A stretch of 64,000 nucleotides of DNA from Modestobacter sp. VKM Ac-2984 (GTDB taxonomy: Bacteria > Actinomycetota > Actinomycetes > Mycobacteriales > Geodermatophilaceae). The position numbers and the translations under genes were made by a program. The notes beneath the pieces were generated by a model. That model was not told the DNA's origin. It did not search any database and worked only from the letters and a program-made list of their open reading frames with translations. Position 1 is the first letter of the stretch. Each line of letters opens with the position of its first letter. Of this stretch, positions 24,767 to 33,220 are shown one piece after another. Where the stretch lies: assembly GCF_026967985.1 (NCBI RefSeq), contig NZ_JAPVBJ010000007.1, positions 186,001 to 250,000 of the forward strand, given 5' to 3'.

Positions 24767-25846
24767 ATGGCGACGACTCTGCTGGCGATCGGCACGCGCA
24801 AGGGGCTCTGGCTCGCGACGAGTGAGGACCGGCGCGACTGGTCGCTGTCCGCACCGCACTTCCTGATGACCGAGGTGCCGAGCATCGGCATCGACACCCG
24901 CGACCGGCGCCGCCGGCTGATGGTCGGGGTGCGGTCGGAGCACTTCGGGCCCACCGTCCTGCACTCCGACGACCTGGGCCAGACCTGGGACGAACCGGCC
25001 GGCGGCGCGATCGGCTTCCCGGACGACACCGGTGCCGCCGTCGAGCGGATCTGGCAGCTGCAGCCGGACTCCGCCGACCGGTCCGGGGTGGTCTGGGCCG
25101 GGTGCGAACCGATCTCGGTGTGGCGTTCGGACGACGGCGGGGAGTCCTTCGCGCTGTGCCGCGGGCTCTGGGACCACCCGCACCGCAGCGAGTGGGGGGC
25201 CGGCTACGGCGGCGCGGCGGCGCACTCCGTCGTCCCCGGGCCCGAGGGCACGGTGCACGTGGCGATGAGCACCGGCGGCGTCTACCGGACGCGGGACGGC
25301 GGGGCCTCGTGGCAGCCGCGCAACTCCGGCATCTCGGCGTACTTCCTGCCCGGGCCGGCGCCGGAGTTCGGGCAGTGCGTGCACAAGATCGCCCGGGACG
25401 CCGCCGACCCGCGGCGGCTGTACGCGCAGAACCACCACGGCGTGTACCGGTCCGACGACGACGGCGACTCGTGGACGTCGATCGCCGATGGGCTGCCGTC
25501 GGACTTCGGGTTCGCGATGCTCGCCGACCCGCGCCGCGGCGGACGGATCTGGGTCGTCCCGCTGGTCGCCGACGGCGAACGGATCCCGCCGGGCGGCGAG
25601 CTGGCCGTGCACCGCAGCGACGACGCCGGTGCGACCTGGCGCCGGCTGGCCACCGGGCTGCCCACCCACGAGTACAACGCCGTGTTGCGGGACGCCGCCG
25701 CGGTCGACGCCGGGGACCCGGTGGGCGTCTACGTCGGGACCCGCAGGGGCGAGGTGTACGCCAGCGCGGACGAGGGGGAGTCGTTCCGCACCGTCGCCTC
25801 GCACCTGCCCGACGTGCTGTGCGTGCGGGCTGCGGTGCTGCCGTGA
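24767..25846 (+). CDS. BNR/VPS10-type beta-propeller protein
   Basis: The 359-residue protein is built of repeats with the Asp-box pattern S-x-D-x-G-x-T/S-W/F: SDDLGQTW, SDDGGESF, TRDGGASW, SDDDGDSW, SDDAGATW and SADEGESF. This gives a six- or seven-bladed propeller like sialidase or VPS10 domains. There is no signal peptide, so it is probably cytoplasmic, and no sialidase catalytic residues stand out. It overlaps the MoaD-like gene by 4 bases, and the pairing suggests a joint function that I cannot name. Annotations such as exo-alpha-sialidase should be treated with caution. Confidence 0.85.
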   Translation: MATTLLAIGTRKGLWLATSEDRRDWSLSAPHFLMTEVPSIGIDTRDRRRRLMVGVRSEHFGPTVLHSDDLGQTWDEPAGGAIGFPDDTGAAVERIWQLQPDSADRSGVVWAGCEPISVWRSDDGGESFALCRGLWDHPHRSEWGAGYGGAAAHSVVPGPEGTVHVAMSTGGVYRTRDGGASWQPRNSGISAYFLPGPAPEFGQCVHKIARDAADPRRLYAQNHHGVYRSDDDGDSWTSIADGLPSDFGFAMLADPRRGGRIWVVPLVADGERIPPGGELAVHRSDDAGATWRRLATGLPTHEYNAVLRDAAAVDAGDPVGVYVGTRRGEVYASADEGESFRTVASHLPDVLCVRAAVLP

Positions 25847-26127
25847 CCGTCCGGGTGGTGCTGCCGCGGTTGCTGGCCGACTGCACCGGCGGCCGGACGT
25901 CGATGTCGCTGGACCTGCCCGAGGACGGGACCGTCCGCGCGCTGCTGGACGCCCTCGCCGCCGAGCACCCGGTGTTCGACCGCCGGGTGCGGGACGAGAC
26001 CGGTGCCCTGCGCCGGCACGTCAACGTCTACGTCGACGGGGAGGAGGTCCGGAGGCTGGCCGGACTGGTCACCCCCGTGCCGGCGGGGGCCGAGGTGATG
26101 GTCGTGCAGTCCGTCGCCGGTGGCTGA
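25843..26127 (+). CDS. MoaD/ThiS family sulfur-carrier-like protein
   Basis: The 94-residue beta-grasp protein has the MoaD/ThiS features: a TVRALLDALAAEHP helix, a NVYVDGEEVR strand pair, a VPAGAEVMVVQSVAGG tail and the C-terminal Gly-Gly needed for adenylation and thiocarboxylation. It starts at the GTG overlapping the stop of the propeller gene (GTGA). No E1-like adenylyltransferase lies nearby, so it may draw on a MoeB/ThiF encoded elsewhere. It could serve molybdopterin synthesis, but its partner gene makes a separate sulfur-transfer role possible. Confidence 0.87.
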   Translation: MTVRVVLPRLLADCTGGRTSMSLDLPEDGTVRALLDALAAEHPVFDRRVRDETGALRRHVNVYVDGEEVRRLAGLVTPVPAGAEVMVVQSVAGG

Positions 26128-26135
26128 CCTCAGCC
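26122..26135. terminator. Small convergent hairpin made from two stop codons
   Basis: GGCTGA (26122-26127) and TCAGCC (26130-26135) are complementary. They contain the TGA stop codons of the MoaD-like gene and of cobS. The stem is only 6 bp, so terminator activity is uncertain. Confidence 0.4.
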
Positions 26136-26924
26136 GAGCAGGACGGCGGCGGCCAGCAGGACGACCGCCGCCGTCACCTCGCCCATGGCGCCCATGACGT
26201 CGCCGTTCACCCCGCCCAGCCGGGTGCGGGCCCGGGAGAACAGGGCCTCCGACGACCCCAGCCCGGCGGCGACGGCGGCGACCACCCCGAGGGCGGCGAC
26301 CAGGCCGTCCTGGGCGACGAGCACTGCACCTGCGGCGGCGAGCGCGGCCGTGACCAGCGCCGCACCGGCCAGCCAGCCCCGCGAGACGGTGCCGGCCACC
26401 GCCTGGCCCAGCGACGACCCCTGCGCGATCGGCACCCCCGGCAGGCCGGTGCGCGCCATCGCCACCCGGGCGGCGACGGTCGCCGCCGGCAGGGCGAGCC
26501 AGCCGCCGTCCAGCGTGAGCAGGTGCGCCAGGCAGCCGACCTGCAGCAGCAGGGTCAGGACCAGCGTGACGACGCCGAAGGGGCCGACGTCCCCGGCGCG
26601 CATCACCGCCAGCGCCTTCTCCCGGCCACGCAGCGGACCCAACCCGTCGGCGGTGTCGGCCAGCCCGTCCAGGTGCAGCCCGCGGGTCAGCGCGGCCAGG
26701 ACGGCGACGCCCAGCACCCCGCCGACCAGCGGGCTCACCGCTCGGCCGCCGGCCCAGGCGACAACCGTCGCCACGCCGCCGAGCACCAGGCCGACCAGCG
26801 GCGCCCAGGGCAGCACTCCCTGGGCCGAGGTCGCGGCCGGCACCCGCAGGCTGGTCAGCAGGGCGAACGACTCCGCCGGCCCGGTCCAGGGGCGGCGGGT
26901 CGCCGACTGGTCCGGGGAGCTCAT
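26130..26924 (-). CDS. cobS: Adenosylcobinamide-GDP ribazoletransferase (cobalamin synthase)
   Basis: This 264-residue membrane enzyme joins alpha-ribazole to adenosylcobinamide-GDP, the last assembly step of B12. It shows LLTSLRVPA near the start and the conserved LTRGLHLDGLADTADGLGP segment. The segment REKALAVMRAGDVGPFGVV, thought to be part of the active site, follows, then several hydrophobic helices. The name follows the CobS/CobV cobalamin synthase family, not the cobaltochelatase CobS. It overlaps cobU by 4 bases and is last in the phosphatase-cobU-cobS operon. Confidence 0.95.
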   Translation of the reverse strand: MSSPDQSATRRPWTGPAESFALLTSLRVPAATSAQGVLPWAPLVGLVLGGVATVVAWAGGRAVSPLVGGVLGVAVLAALTRGLHLDGLADTADGLGPLRGREKALAVMRAGDVGPFGVVTLVLTLLLQVGCLAHLLTLDGGWLALPAATVAARVAMARTGLPGVPIAQGSSLGQAVAGTVSRGWLAGAALVTAALAAAGAVLVAQDGLVAALGVVAAVAAGLGSSEALFSRARTRLGGVNGDVMGAMGEVTAAVVLLAAAVLLG

Positions 26925-27484
26925 CGCAACCGCTGGGGGAGCCCGGCGACCACGAACCACACCTCGTCGGCGGTCGCGGCCAGCCGCTGGTTCACCGTGC
27001 CCAGGGTGTCCCGGAACAGCCGGCCGGCCCGGGTCTCCGGCACGACGCCGAGCCCGACCTCGTCGCTGACCGCCACCACGTGCGCCGGCGTCATCACCCA
27101 GCTGTCGACCAGTGCGTCGCAGCGCCGGGCGAGCCGGTCCCGGGCCGCGGCGGCGTCCGTGGGAGAGCCGGCGGCATGGGCACCGGTCGCGTCGACGGCG
27201 TCCCAGATGCCGGTCTGGTCCATCAGCGCGGCCACCCAGGTGGTGACGCTGTCGACCAGCACCGCGCCCGAGCGCAGCAGCTCCGAGGGCGCCGTGGTCT
27301 CCACCGTCGTCCACCCGGCCGGGCGGCGGGCGCGGTGGGCGGCGACCCGGGCCGACCACTCGGCGTCGGCCTCGTCGACGACGGAGGTCGCCAGGTAGGT
27401 GACCTCCGCCCGGTCCGCCAGCAGCTGCTCGGCGTGCGCCGACTTGCCCGAGCGGGAGCCGCCGAGGACCAGCACCCTGCTCAC
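26921..27484 (-). CDS. cobU: Adenosylcobinamide kinase / adenosylcobinamide-phosphate guanylyltransferase
   Basis: The 187-residue bifunctional enzyme of nucleotide-loop assembly phosphorylates adenosylcobinamide and then attaches GMP. The P-loop VLVLGGSRSGKSAHAEQLL is at the N-terminus. Characteristic segments follow: YLATSVVDEADAEW, AHRARRPAGWTTVE, VLVDSVTTWVAALM and VSDEVGLGVVPETRAGRLF. The GTG start overlaps the stop of the histidine phosphatase gene (GTGA), and the stop overlaps the cobS ATG. Length and motifs are normal. Confidence 0.95.
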   Translation of the reverse strand: MSRVLVLGGSRSGKSAHAEQLLADRAEVTYLATSVVDEADAEWSARVAAHRARRPAGWTTVETTAPSELLRSGAVLVDSVTTWVAALMDQTGIWDAVDATGAHAAGSPTDAAAARDRLARRCDALVDSWVMTPAHVVAVSDEVGLGVVPETRAGRLFRDTLGTVNQRLAATADEVWFVVAGLPQRLR

Positions 27485-28044
27485 GTCAGCACCAGCTCCG
27501 TGACCGTGCCGTTGTGCGGGGTGACCGCCGGCATCCGGTCCGGGCCGAGACCGGCCACCACCGCCTGGAGGGCCCGGATGGTGTCCCCGTGGGTGACCAG
27601 GGCGACGACCGGGGCCGGCGGGGCCGCACGCAGTTGGTCGAGGTAGCCGGCGACCCGGGCGTGCAGCTGGGCGAGGCTCTCCCCGCCCTCGGCCGACCAG
27701 TGCGGGTCGGTCCAGTCGACGACGTCCCACAGCTCGCGGGAGGGCCGCCCCTCGAGCACCCCGTAGCCCTGTTCGCGCAGCGCCGGGGTGGTGGTGAGCG
27801 GCAGCCCCGTGGCGGCGGCGCAGTGCTCGGCGGTCTGCACGGCGCGGTGCAGGTCGCTGGAGACGAGGGCGCCGGGGCCACCGCCGTCCCGGGTGAGCAC
27901 GGCGAGCTCGGCGGCGGCCTGCGCGGCCTGTTGGTGGCCGAGCTCGGTCAGCGGCACGTGGGCGGTCTGTCCCTGCATCAGGCCGGCGGCGTTCCACTCG
28001 CTCTGACCGTGGCGGACGAGGAGCAGGGTCAGGGGAGCGGCCAT
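27481..28044 (-). CDS. Histidine phosphatase family protein, probable alpha-ribazole phosphatase
   Basis: The 187-residue branch-1 histidine phosphatase has the catalytic RHG motif in LLLVRHGQSEWNAAG, an LHRAVQTAEH segment and the second catalytic His in ALVTHGDTIRALQ. It is first in an operon with cobU and cobS, overlapping cobU by 4 bases. That makes a CobC-like role, removal of phosphate from alpha-ribazole-5'-phosphate, the best guess. By sequence alone it could equally be a phosphoglycerate-mutase-like enzyme of other specificity. Confidence 0.85.
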   Translation of the reverse strand: MAAPLTLLLVRHGQSEWNAAGLMQGQTAHVPLTELGHQQAAQAAAELAVLTRDGGGPGALVSSDLHRAVQTAEHCAAATGLPLTTTPALREQGYGVLEGRPSRELWDVVDWTDPHWSAEGGESLAQLHARVAGYLDQLRAAPPAPVVALVTHGDTIRALQAVVAGLGPDRMPAVTPHNGTVTELVLT

Positions 28045-28120
28045 GGTGGGTCGGAGCGTATGCGCCGGGAGGGGCGGGGCGGCGTGGGCCCTGCGGCCCC
28101 GGGCTCGTACCGTCGCGGTC

Positions 28121-28918
28121 GTGACGATCCCGCTCCGCCCCGGCGCCGGCCCCGCCCCCCGGCCCGCCGCTCGCCCGACCGGCCCCGACCCGCTCGCCCC
28201 GCTGCTGGAGCTGCCCGGCGTCGCCGCGGCGGCCGAGGACGCGCGCGCCGCGGTGGACCGGCTGCTCGGCCACAAGGTGCTCCGCCGCGAGTCCGCCGGG
28301 GTGAGCACGGAGTCGGCGCTGCGCGGTGCCCGGGCGTCCGCTGCCCTGGAGGGCGTGGACCGGCCACTGGCGGACCTGCGCGCCGGTGAGGTCACCGACC
28401 CGGTCGTGCAGGGTGCGCTGCGGGTCTCGGTGGGCCTCGGCTCGATGGTGGAGACCTGGGAGCGGGCGCCCGGGCAGGTGCTCGCCCGGCTGCACGTCCT
28501 CGCCGCCACCGACCTCGCCGAGCCGGCCGACCTGGGCCGCCCCAGCGGTTCGGCCGGTCCGCGGCTGGGCGGGCTGTTCTCGCTCATCACCGGCGCGACC
28601 ACGGTGCCGGCGGTCGTGGTGGCCGGGGTGGTGCACGGCGAGCTGGCCGCACTCGCCCCCTTCGGCGTGCAGGACGGCGTGGTCGCCCGCGCCGCCGCCC
28701 GGCTGGTCATCATCAGCCGGGGCCTGGACCGCAAGGCGGTCTCGGTGCCCGAGGTCGGGTTCGCCGAACTCGGCCGGGACGCCTACGAGGCCGCCCTGGC
28801 GGGCTACCGCACCGGCGGACCGGCGGGGGTGGCCGGCTGGCTCGTGCACTGCTGCCGCGCCACCGAGCACGGCGCCACCGAGGGCCTGGCGATCTGCGAG
28901 AGCCTGCTCCGCGGCTGA
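28121..28918 (+). CDS. Conserved actinobacterial protein next to the HAD/tad region (Rv3662c-like)
   Basis: The protein has about 265 residues, with a Pro/Arg-rich start and then an all-helical region. It includes LLGHKVLRRESAGVSTESAL and RGARASAALEGVDRPL, the latter like the N-terminal helix region of Fic proteins. A catalytic Fic HPFxxGNGR motif is absent. Position beside the HAD-ssd-tad cluster matches the conserved hypothetical gene found there in mycobacteria. I chose the GTG at 28121; an upstream in-frame ATG at 28043 would overlap the phosphatase gene start. Function is unknown. Confidence 0.75.
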   Translation: MTIPLRPGAGPAPRPAARPTGPDPLAPLLELPGVAAAAEDARAAVDRLLGHKVLRRESAGVSTESALRGARASAALEGVDRPLADLRAGEVTDPVVQGALRVSVGLGSMVETWERAPGQVLARLHVLAATDLAEPADLGRPSGSAGPRLGGLFSLITGATTVPAVVVAGVVHGELAALAPFGVQDGVVARAAARLVIISRGLDRKAVSVPEVGFAELGRDAYEAALAGYRTGGPAGVAGWLVHCCRATEHGATEGLAICESLLRG

Positions 28919-28969
28919 GCGCGGCGGCGCCGCCCTGCGCCGCCGCGGCAGCGCGACCAGACTGGGCGG

Positions 28970-29959
28970 ATGCGCTTCCTCGAGGTCGATGGTCTGGGAC
29001 AGGTCAGCCGGGTCGGACTGGGCACCTGGCAGTTCGGGTCCCGCGAGTGGGGCTACGGCGACGAGTACGCCGTGGGCGCGGCGCGGGACATCGTCCGGCG
29101 GGCCCGGGAGCTCGGGGTCACGCTCTTCGACACCGCCGAGGTGTACGGCTTCGGCCGCAGCGAGAAGATCCTGGCCGAGGCGCTCGGTGCCGACCGGGCC
29201 GAGGTGGTCGTCGCCAGCAAGGTCTTCCCCGTCGCGCCCTTCCCCGCGGTGGTCCGCAACCGCGCGACCGCGAGCGCCCGCCGGCTGCAGCTCGACCGGA
29301 TCCCGCTCTACCAGGTGCACCAGGCCAACCCGCTCGTGCCGGACTCGGTAATCATGCCGGGCATGCGCGTCCTCCTCGACGAGGGCGTGATCGGCGCCGT
29401 CGGGGTCTCCAACTACTCGCTGGACCGCTGGCAGGCGGCCGACCGCGCGCTCGGCAGCCCGGTGGTGAGCAACCAGGTGCAGTTCTCCCTGGCCCACGCC
29501 GGGCCGCTGGCCGACCTGGTGCCCTTCGCCGAACGCGAGGACCGGGTGGTCATCGCCTACAGCCCGCTCGCCCAGGGCCTGCTGGGCGGCAAGTACTCGG
29601 CCGAGAACCGCCCCGGGGGCGTCCGGGCGATGAACCCGCTCTTCGGCACCGAGAACCTGCGCCGGGCGGAGCCGCTGCTCCAGCTGCTCCGGGACGTGGC
29701 CGCCGCGCACCAGGCGAAGCCGGCCCAGGTGGCGCTGGCCTGGCTCCTCGGCCTGCCGCAGGTGGTGGTGATCCCGGGGGCGTCCAGCGTCGAGCAGCTG
29801 GAGTCCAACGTGGCGGCCGCCGAGCTGGAGCTGACGCCCGAGGAGCAGCAGGCGCTGACCACCGCGGCACAGGACTTCCAGCCGGTCTCCACCGGCCGCA
29901 CGGTCCTGGACCAGGTGCGCGAGAAGGTCGCCGAGGTGCGCAGCCGCGTCAGCGGCTGA
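28970..29959 (+). CDS. Aldo/keto reductase
   Basis: The 329-residue NADP-dependent TIM-barrel oxidoreductase has the early segment GLGTWQFGSREWGYG, the catalytic Asp/Tyr stretch TLFDTAEVYGFGRSEKIL, and the catalytic Lys in VVASKVFPVAPF. The His-containing strand LYQVHQANPLVPDS and IGAVGVSNYS follow, with a C-terminal cofactor segment VVVIPGASSVEQLESN. It belongs to the Tas/YajO-like group acting on small aldehydes or ketones. It appears to be a single gene; the natural substrate is unknown. Confidence 0.92.
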   Translation: MRFLEVDGLGQVSRVGLGTWQFGSREWGYGDEYAVGAARDIVRRARELGVTLFDTAEVYGFGRSEKILAEALGADRAEVVVASKVFPVAPFPAVVRNRATASARRLQLDRIPLYQVHQANPLVPDSVIMPGMRVLLDEGVIGAVGVSNYSLDRWQAADRALGSPVVSNQVQFSLAHAGPLADLVPFAEREDRVVIAYSPLAQGLLGGKYSAENRPGGVRAMNPLFGTENLRRAEPLLQLLRDVAAAHQAKPAQVALAWLLGLPQVVVIPGASSVEQLESNVAAAELELTPEEQQALTTAAQDFQPVSTGRTVLDQVREKVAEVRSRVSG

Positions 29960-29966
29960 GTGGCCG

Positions 29967-29985
29967 GCGCCGGCTGAGCCGGCGC
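29967..29985. terminator. Convergent terminator hairpin
   Basis: GCGCCGGC (29967-29974) pairs with GCCGGCGC (29978-29985) over the 3-base loop TGA. It lies between the ends of the aldo/keto reductase and HAD phosphatase genes and abuts the HAD stop at 29986. Confidence 0.7.
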
Positions 29986-30849
29986 TCAGGCGCCGCGGCG
30001 CCGACGGCGACCGGCGGGGGGCACCACGACCGGGGTGGCGAGCCCGCTGCCGGCAGCCGGGAGGGCGCGCAGCGTGCGCCGCCGGGCGTACCAGGCCAGC
30101 CCGGCCATGGCGGCCCCGACGCCGACGGCGGCACTGGTCACCACCGGCGTCCGGGCGCCGGAGAACCGCGAGCGCAGGGTGACCGGGCGGGTGAACTCCA
30201 GCACCGGCCAGCCGCGCTCGACGGCGGCCTTGCGCAGTCCCTTGTCGGGGTTGACGGCGGTGGGGTGCCCGACCGCCGCCAGCATCGGCAGGTCGGTGAT
30301 CGAGTCGCTGTAGGCCCAGCAGTCGGCCAGGTCCCAGCCCTTCTCGGCGGCCACCTCGCGCATCGCGGCGGCCTTGTTCTCGCCGTAGGCGTAGAAGTCG
30401 ATCTCGCCGGTGTACTTCCCGTCGACGGTGACCATCCGGGTGGCGACGACCCGGTCCACCCCGAGCATCTCGCCGATCGGCTCGACCATCTCCGCGCCGC
30501 TGCTGGAAACGATCACGATCTCCCGGCCGGCCGCCTGGTGCGCCTCGATCAGGTCCGCGGCCTCGGCGTAGACCAGCGGGTCGACGATGCCGTGCAGGGT
30601 CTCCCGGACGATCTCGTGCACGACGGCGACGTCCCACCCCGTGGTCATCGCGGTGATCTGGCTCCGCATCCGCTCCATCTGGTCGGCGTCCGCGCCGGCC
30701 AGGGAGAAGACGAACTGCGCGTAGGCGCCCTTGAGGACGGCTCGCCGGTTGATCAGCCCACCCTGGAAGAACGGTCGTCCGAAGGCCAGCGTGCTGGACT
30801 TCGCGATGACCGTCTTGTCCAGGTCGAAGAACGCCGCGGCGCGGGTCAC
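29986..30849 (-). CDS. HAD-IB family phosphatase with C-terminal membrane segment
   Basis: The 287-residue protein has HAD motif I FFDLDKTVIAKSS at the very start, motif II IVSSSGAEMV, a lysine in ENKAAAMREVA and motif III CWAYSDSITDLPML. It belongs to the SerB-like HAD-IB group, for which phosphoserine, lysophospholipid or related substrates are possible. A hydrophobic stretch (about residues 240-258) and an Arg-rich tail suggest membrane attachment at the C-terminus. The start is GTG at 30849; a second GTG at 30858 is in frame. The gene diverges from the ssd-tad operon, an order kept in mycobacteria (Rv3661). Confidence 0.88.
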   Translation of the reverse strand: MTRAAAFFDLDKTVIAKSSTLAFGRPFFQGGLINRRAVLKGAYAQFVFSLAGADADQMERMRSQITAMTTGWDVAVVHEIVRETLHGIVDPLVYAEAADLIEAHQAAGREIVIVSSSGAEMVEPIGEMLGVDRVVATRMVTVDGKYTGEIDFYAYGENKAAAMREVAAEKGWDLADCWAYSDSITDLPMLAAVGHPTAVNPDKGLRKAAVERGWPVLEFTRPVTLRSRFSGARTPVVTSAAVGVGAAMAGLAWYARRRTLRALPAAGSGLATPVVVPPAGRRRRRGA

Positions 30850-30896
30850 ATCGCACACGGTAAGGGGATCGGCAGTCCGGGTGGTCGAGCACACCG

Positions 30897-30924
30897 TCGT
30901 CCACACCCGGACGGGTCGTCCACA
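30897..30924 (+). promoter_or_regulatory. Paired TCGTCCACA motif before the ssd-tad operon
   Basis: TCGTCCACA occurs at 30897-30905 and again at 30916-30924, a 19-bp spacing, in the intergenic region between the HAD and ssd genes. The same layout occurs at 34796-34823 and, inverted, at 40888-40915. Each half matches the actinobacterial DnaA box TTGTCCACA in 8 of 9 bases. The binding protein is unknown. Confidence 0.45.
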
Positions 30925-30974
30925 GATGCCCGCCGGGGGTGGGCCGAGGCCGGCCGGCCCGCTGGGCTGGGCAG

Positions 30975-32069
30975 GTGTCTGCTGCCTCGCGCGCCCTCGG
31001 TTCCGCGCCTCCCGTCCCCGCCCACCCACTGGTCCTGAGCACCGACCCCGACCTGCTCGACGACCTGCTCCGGCTGCTCGCCGCCGCCGGTGCGACCGCC
31101 GAGCTGGCCACCGGGGGAGGTGCGCTCCGCCGCGCCCACCGGGACGCGCCGCTGGTGCTCCTCGGCGCCGAGGTGCTGGGCAGCGCGCCGGTGCGGGCGC
31201 TGCCACGGCGCCCCGGAGTGCTGGTCGTCGCGACCGGTGAACCCGTGCCCGAGGTGTGGCCCGCGGCCGTCGAGCTCGGTGCCGAACGGGTGGTGGTGCT
31301 GCCCCGGGACGAGGCCTGGCTGGTGGAGCGGGTGGCCGCGGCGGTGCAGGCGCCCGCCCGGCCCGGGTGGCTGACCGTGGTCGGCGGCGCCTGCGGTGGT
31401 GCCGGGGCGAGCACCCTGGCGACGGCGCTCGCGGTGGCCGCGGGCGGTGCCGCCGACGGCGGGGTGCTGCTGGTGGACGGCGACGGCTGGGGTGCCGGGC
31501 TGGACCTGCTGCTCGGAGCCGAACGGGAGCCCGGTCTGCGCTGGCCCGAGCTGGTCGGGGTGAGCGGACGGGTGGCCGGCCCGGCGCTCGCCGCGGCGCT
31601 GCCCGAGGCCGCCGGGGTGGCCGTGCTGTCCGCCTCCCGGGAGGACCCGCAGGAGCTGCCGGCCGAGGCGCTGCTCGCCGTCTGCGCGGGTGCCCGGGCC
31701 AGTGGGTGCGGCGTCGTGCTGGACCTGCCCGTCCGCAGCCCCGCCGCCGAGGTGCTGCTCGCCGAGGCCGACCTCGGCATCCTGCTCGTCCCGGCCCGGC
31801 TGCGGGCGGGGGCTGCCGCCCGCGCCCTGCTGGAGGGCGACCCGCGGCCCTGGTCGGCGGCGCGCGTGGTCAGCCGGCCGGTCCCCGGTGGTCTCACCCG
31901 CGCCCAGGTGGCCGACGTGGTCGGCCGACCGGTCTTCGCCGAGCTCGCCGCCGACCGGTCGGCAGCGCCCCGCAGCGAGCGAGGGGAACCGCCGTCCGTG
32001 GCCGCCCGGTCCCCGCTCGGTGGGCTCAGCCGACTGATCCTCGCCGAGCTGGCCGGGCGGGCGGCGTGA
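30975..32069 (+). CDS. ssd: Septum site-determining protein Ssd / CpaE-like ATPase of the tad cluster
   Basis: The 364-residue protein has an N-terminal receiver-like region and a C-terminal MinD/ParA-like ATPase domain. The P-loop is degenerate, [16 protein letters not shown], with no lysine where most ParA proteins have KGGxGKT, as in the Ssd subgroup. In mycobacteria Ssd influences septum formation. As first gene of a tad operon it probably helps place the pilus machine, as CpaE/TadZ does. I chose the GTG at 30975, though the ribosome binding site is weak. It overlaps tadA by 4 bases. Confidence 0.85.
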   Translation: MSAASRALGSAPPVPAHPLVLSTDPDLLDDLLRLLAAAGATAELATGGGALRRAHRDAPLVLLGAEVLGSAPVRALPRRPGVLVVATGEPVPEVWPAAVELGAERVVVLPRDEAWLVERVAAAVQAPARPGWLTVVGGACGGAGASTLATALAVAAGGAADGGVLLVDGDGWGAGLDLLLGAEREPGLRWPELVGVSGRVAGPALAAALPEAAGVAVLSASREDPQELPAEALLAVCAGARASGCGVVLDLPVRSPAAEVLLAEADLGILLVPARLRAGAAARALLEGDPRPWSAARVVSRPVPGGLTRAQVADVVGRPVFAELAADRSAAPRSERGEPPSVAARSPLGGLSRLILAELAGRAA

Positions 32070-33220
32070 CCGCGGGGTCGGCGCCACCGCTGGTGGAGCG
32101 GGTGCGCGCCCGGCTCGCCACCGGCGTCGGCGCCCCCAGCCCGGCGGCCGTGGCGGCCCTGGTCCGGGAGGAGTCCGGTGGGCTGCTGGGCGACCGCGGG
32201 GTGCTCGACGCCGTCCGGGCCGCCACCGACGAACTCGCCGGGGCCGGCGTCCTGGAGCCGCTGCTGCGCACGCCCGGGGTCACCGACGTGCTGGTCAACG
32301 GGCCGGACGAGGTGTGGGTCGACCGCGGCGAGGGCCTGGAGCCGGTCGACGTGCGGTTCCCCGACGAGGCCGCCGTCCGCCGGCTCGCGGTGCGGCTGGC
32401 CGCCGCTGCCGGCCGCCGGCTCGACGACGCCGCGCCGTGGGTCGACGCCGGCCTGCCCGACGGCACCCGGCTGCACGCCGTCCTGCCGCCAGTGTCGGGC
32501 ACGGGGACGTGCCTGTCCCTGCGGGTGCTGCGCCGGGCGGTGCTCTCCTTCGCCGACCTCTCCGCCCGGGGTGCCCTGCCCGGCGCCAGCGCCGACCTGC
32601 TCGCCGCCGCCCTCCGGGCGCGGCTGGCGTTCCTGGTCACCGGCGGCACGGGCACCGGGAAGACGACGGTGCTCTCCGCGCTGCTCGGGCTGGTCGACCC
32701 CGGGGAGCGCCTGGTGCTCTGCGAGGACGCACCGGAGCTGACCCCGCAGCACCCGCACGTCGTCCGGCTGCTCACCCGACCGCCCAACGTCGAGGCCGCC
32801 GGTGCGGTCACGCTGCGGGACCTGGTGCGGCAGGCCCTGCGGATGCGCCCGGACCGGCTGGTCGTCGGGGAGGTCCGCGGCGCCGAGGTGGTCGACCTGC
32901 TCGCCGCGCTGAACACCGGCCACGACGGCGGCTGCGGCACCGTGCACGTCAACCGGGCAGCGGACCTGCCGGCCCGGCTGGAGGCCCTCGGCGGTGCGGC
33001 CGGCCTGGGCCGGGCCGCGGTGCACAGCCAGGCAGCGGCCGCGCTCGCGCTCGTCGTGCACCTGCGGCGCAGCCCGGCGGGGCGGGGCGTGGCCGAGCTG
33101 GGCATCGTCCGGCGACAGGGGGAGCTGATCGAGGTGACCGCCGGGTGGCGGGCCGACGGCGGGCCCACCCCGGCGCGCGGGGAACTGGCCGACCTGCTCG
33201 GGGTGCGGGTGCCCGGATGA
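32066..33220 (+). CDS. tadA: Tad pilus assembly ATPase TadA/CpaF
   Basis: The 384-residue hexameric type II/IV secretion ATPase has the Walker A motif [16 protein letters not shown]. The Asp-box segment [10 protein letters not shown], Walker B region [14 protein letters not shown] and the His-box [14 protein letters not shown] follow. It powers polymerisation of Flp pilin subunits at the cytoplasmic face of the membrane. It lies between ssd and tadB with 4-base overlaps on both sides. The N-terminal domain is shorter than in proteobacterial CpaF, as usual in actinobacteria. Confidence 0.94.
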   Translation: MTAGSAPPLVERVRARLATGVGAPSPAAVAALVREESGGLLGDRGVLDAVRAATDELAGAGVLEPLLRTPGVTDVLVNGPDEVWVDRGEGLEPVDVRFPDEAAVRRLAVRLAAAAGRRLDDAAPWVDAGLPDGTRLHAVLPPVSGTGTCLSLRVLRRAVLSFADLSARGALPGASADLLAAALRARLAFLVTGGTGTGKTTVLSALLGLVDPGERLVLCEDAPELTPQHPHVVRLLTRPPNVEAAGAVTLRDLVRQALRMRPDRLVVGEVRGAEVVDLLAALNTGHDGGCGTVHVNRAADLPARLEALGGAAGLGRAAVHSQAAAALALVVHLRRSPAGRGVAELGIVRRQGELIEVTAGWRADGGPTPARGELADLLGVRVPG

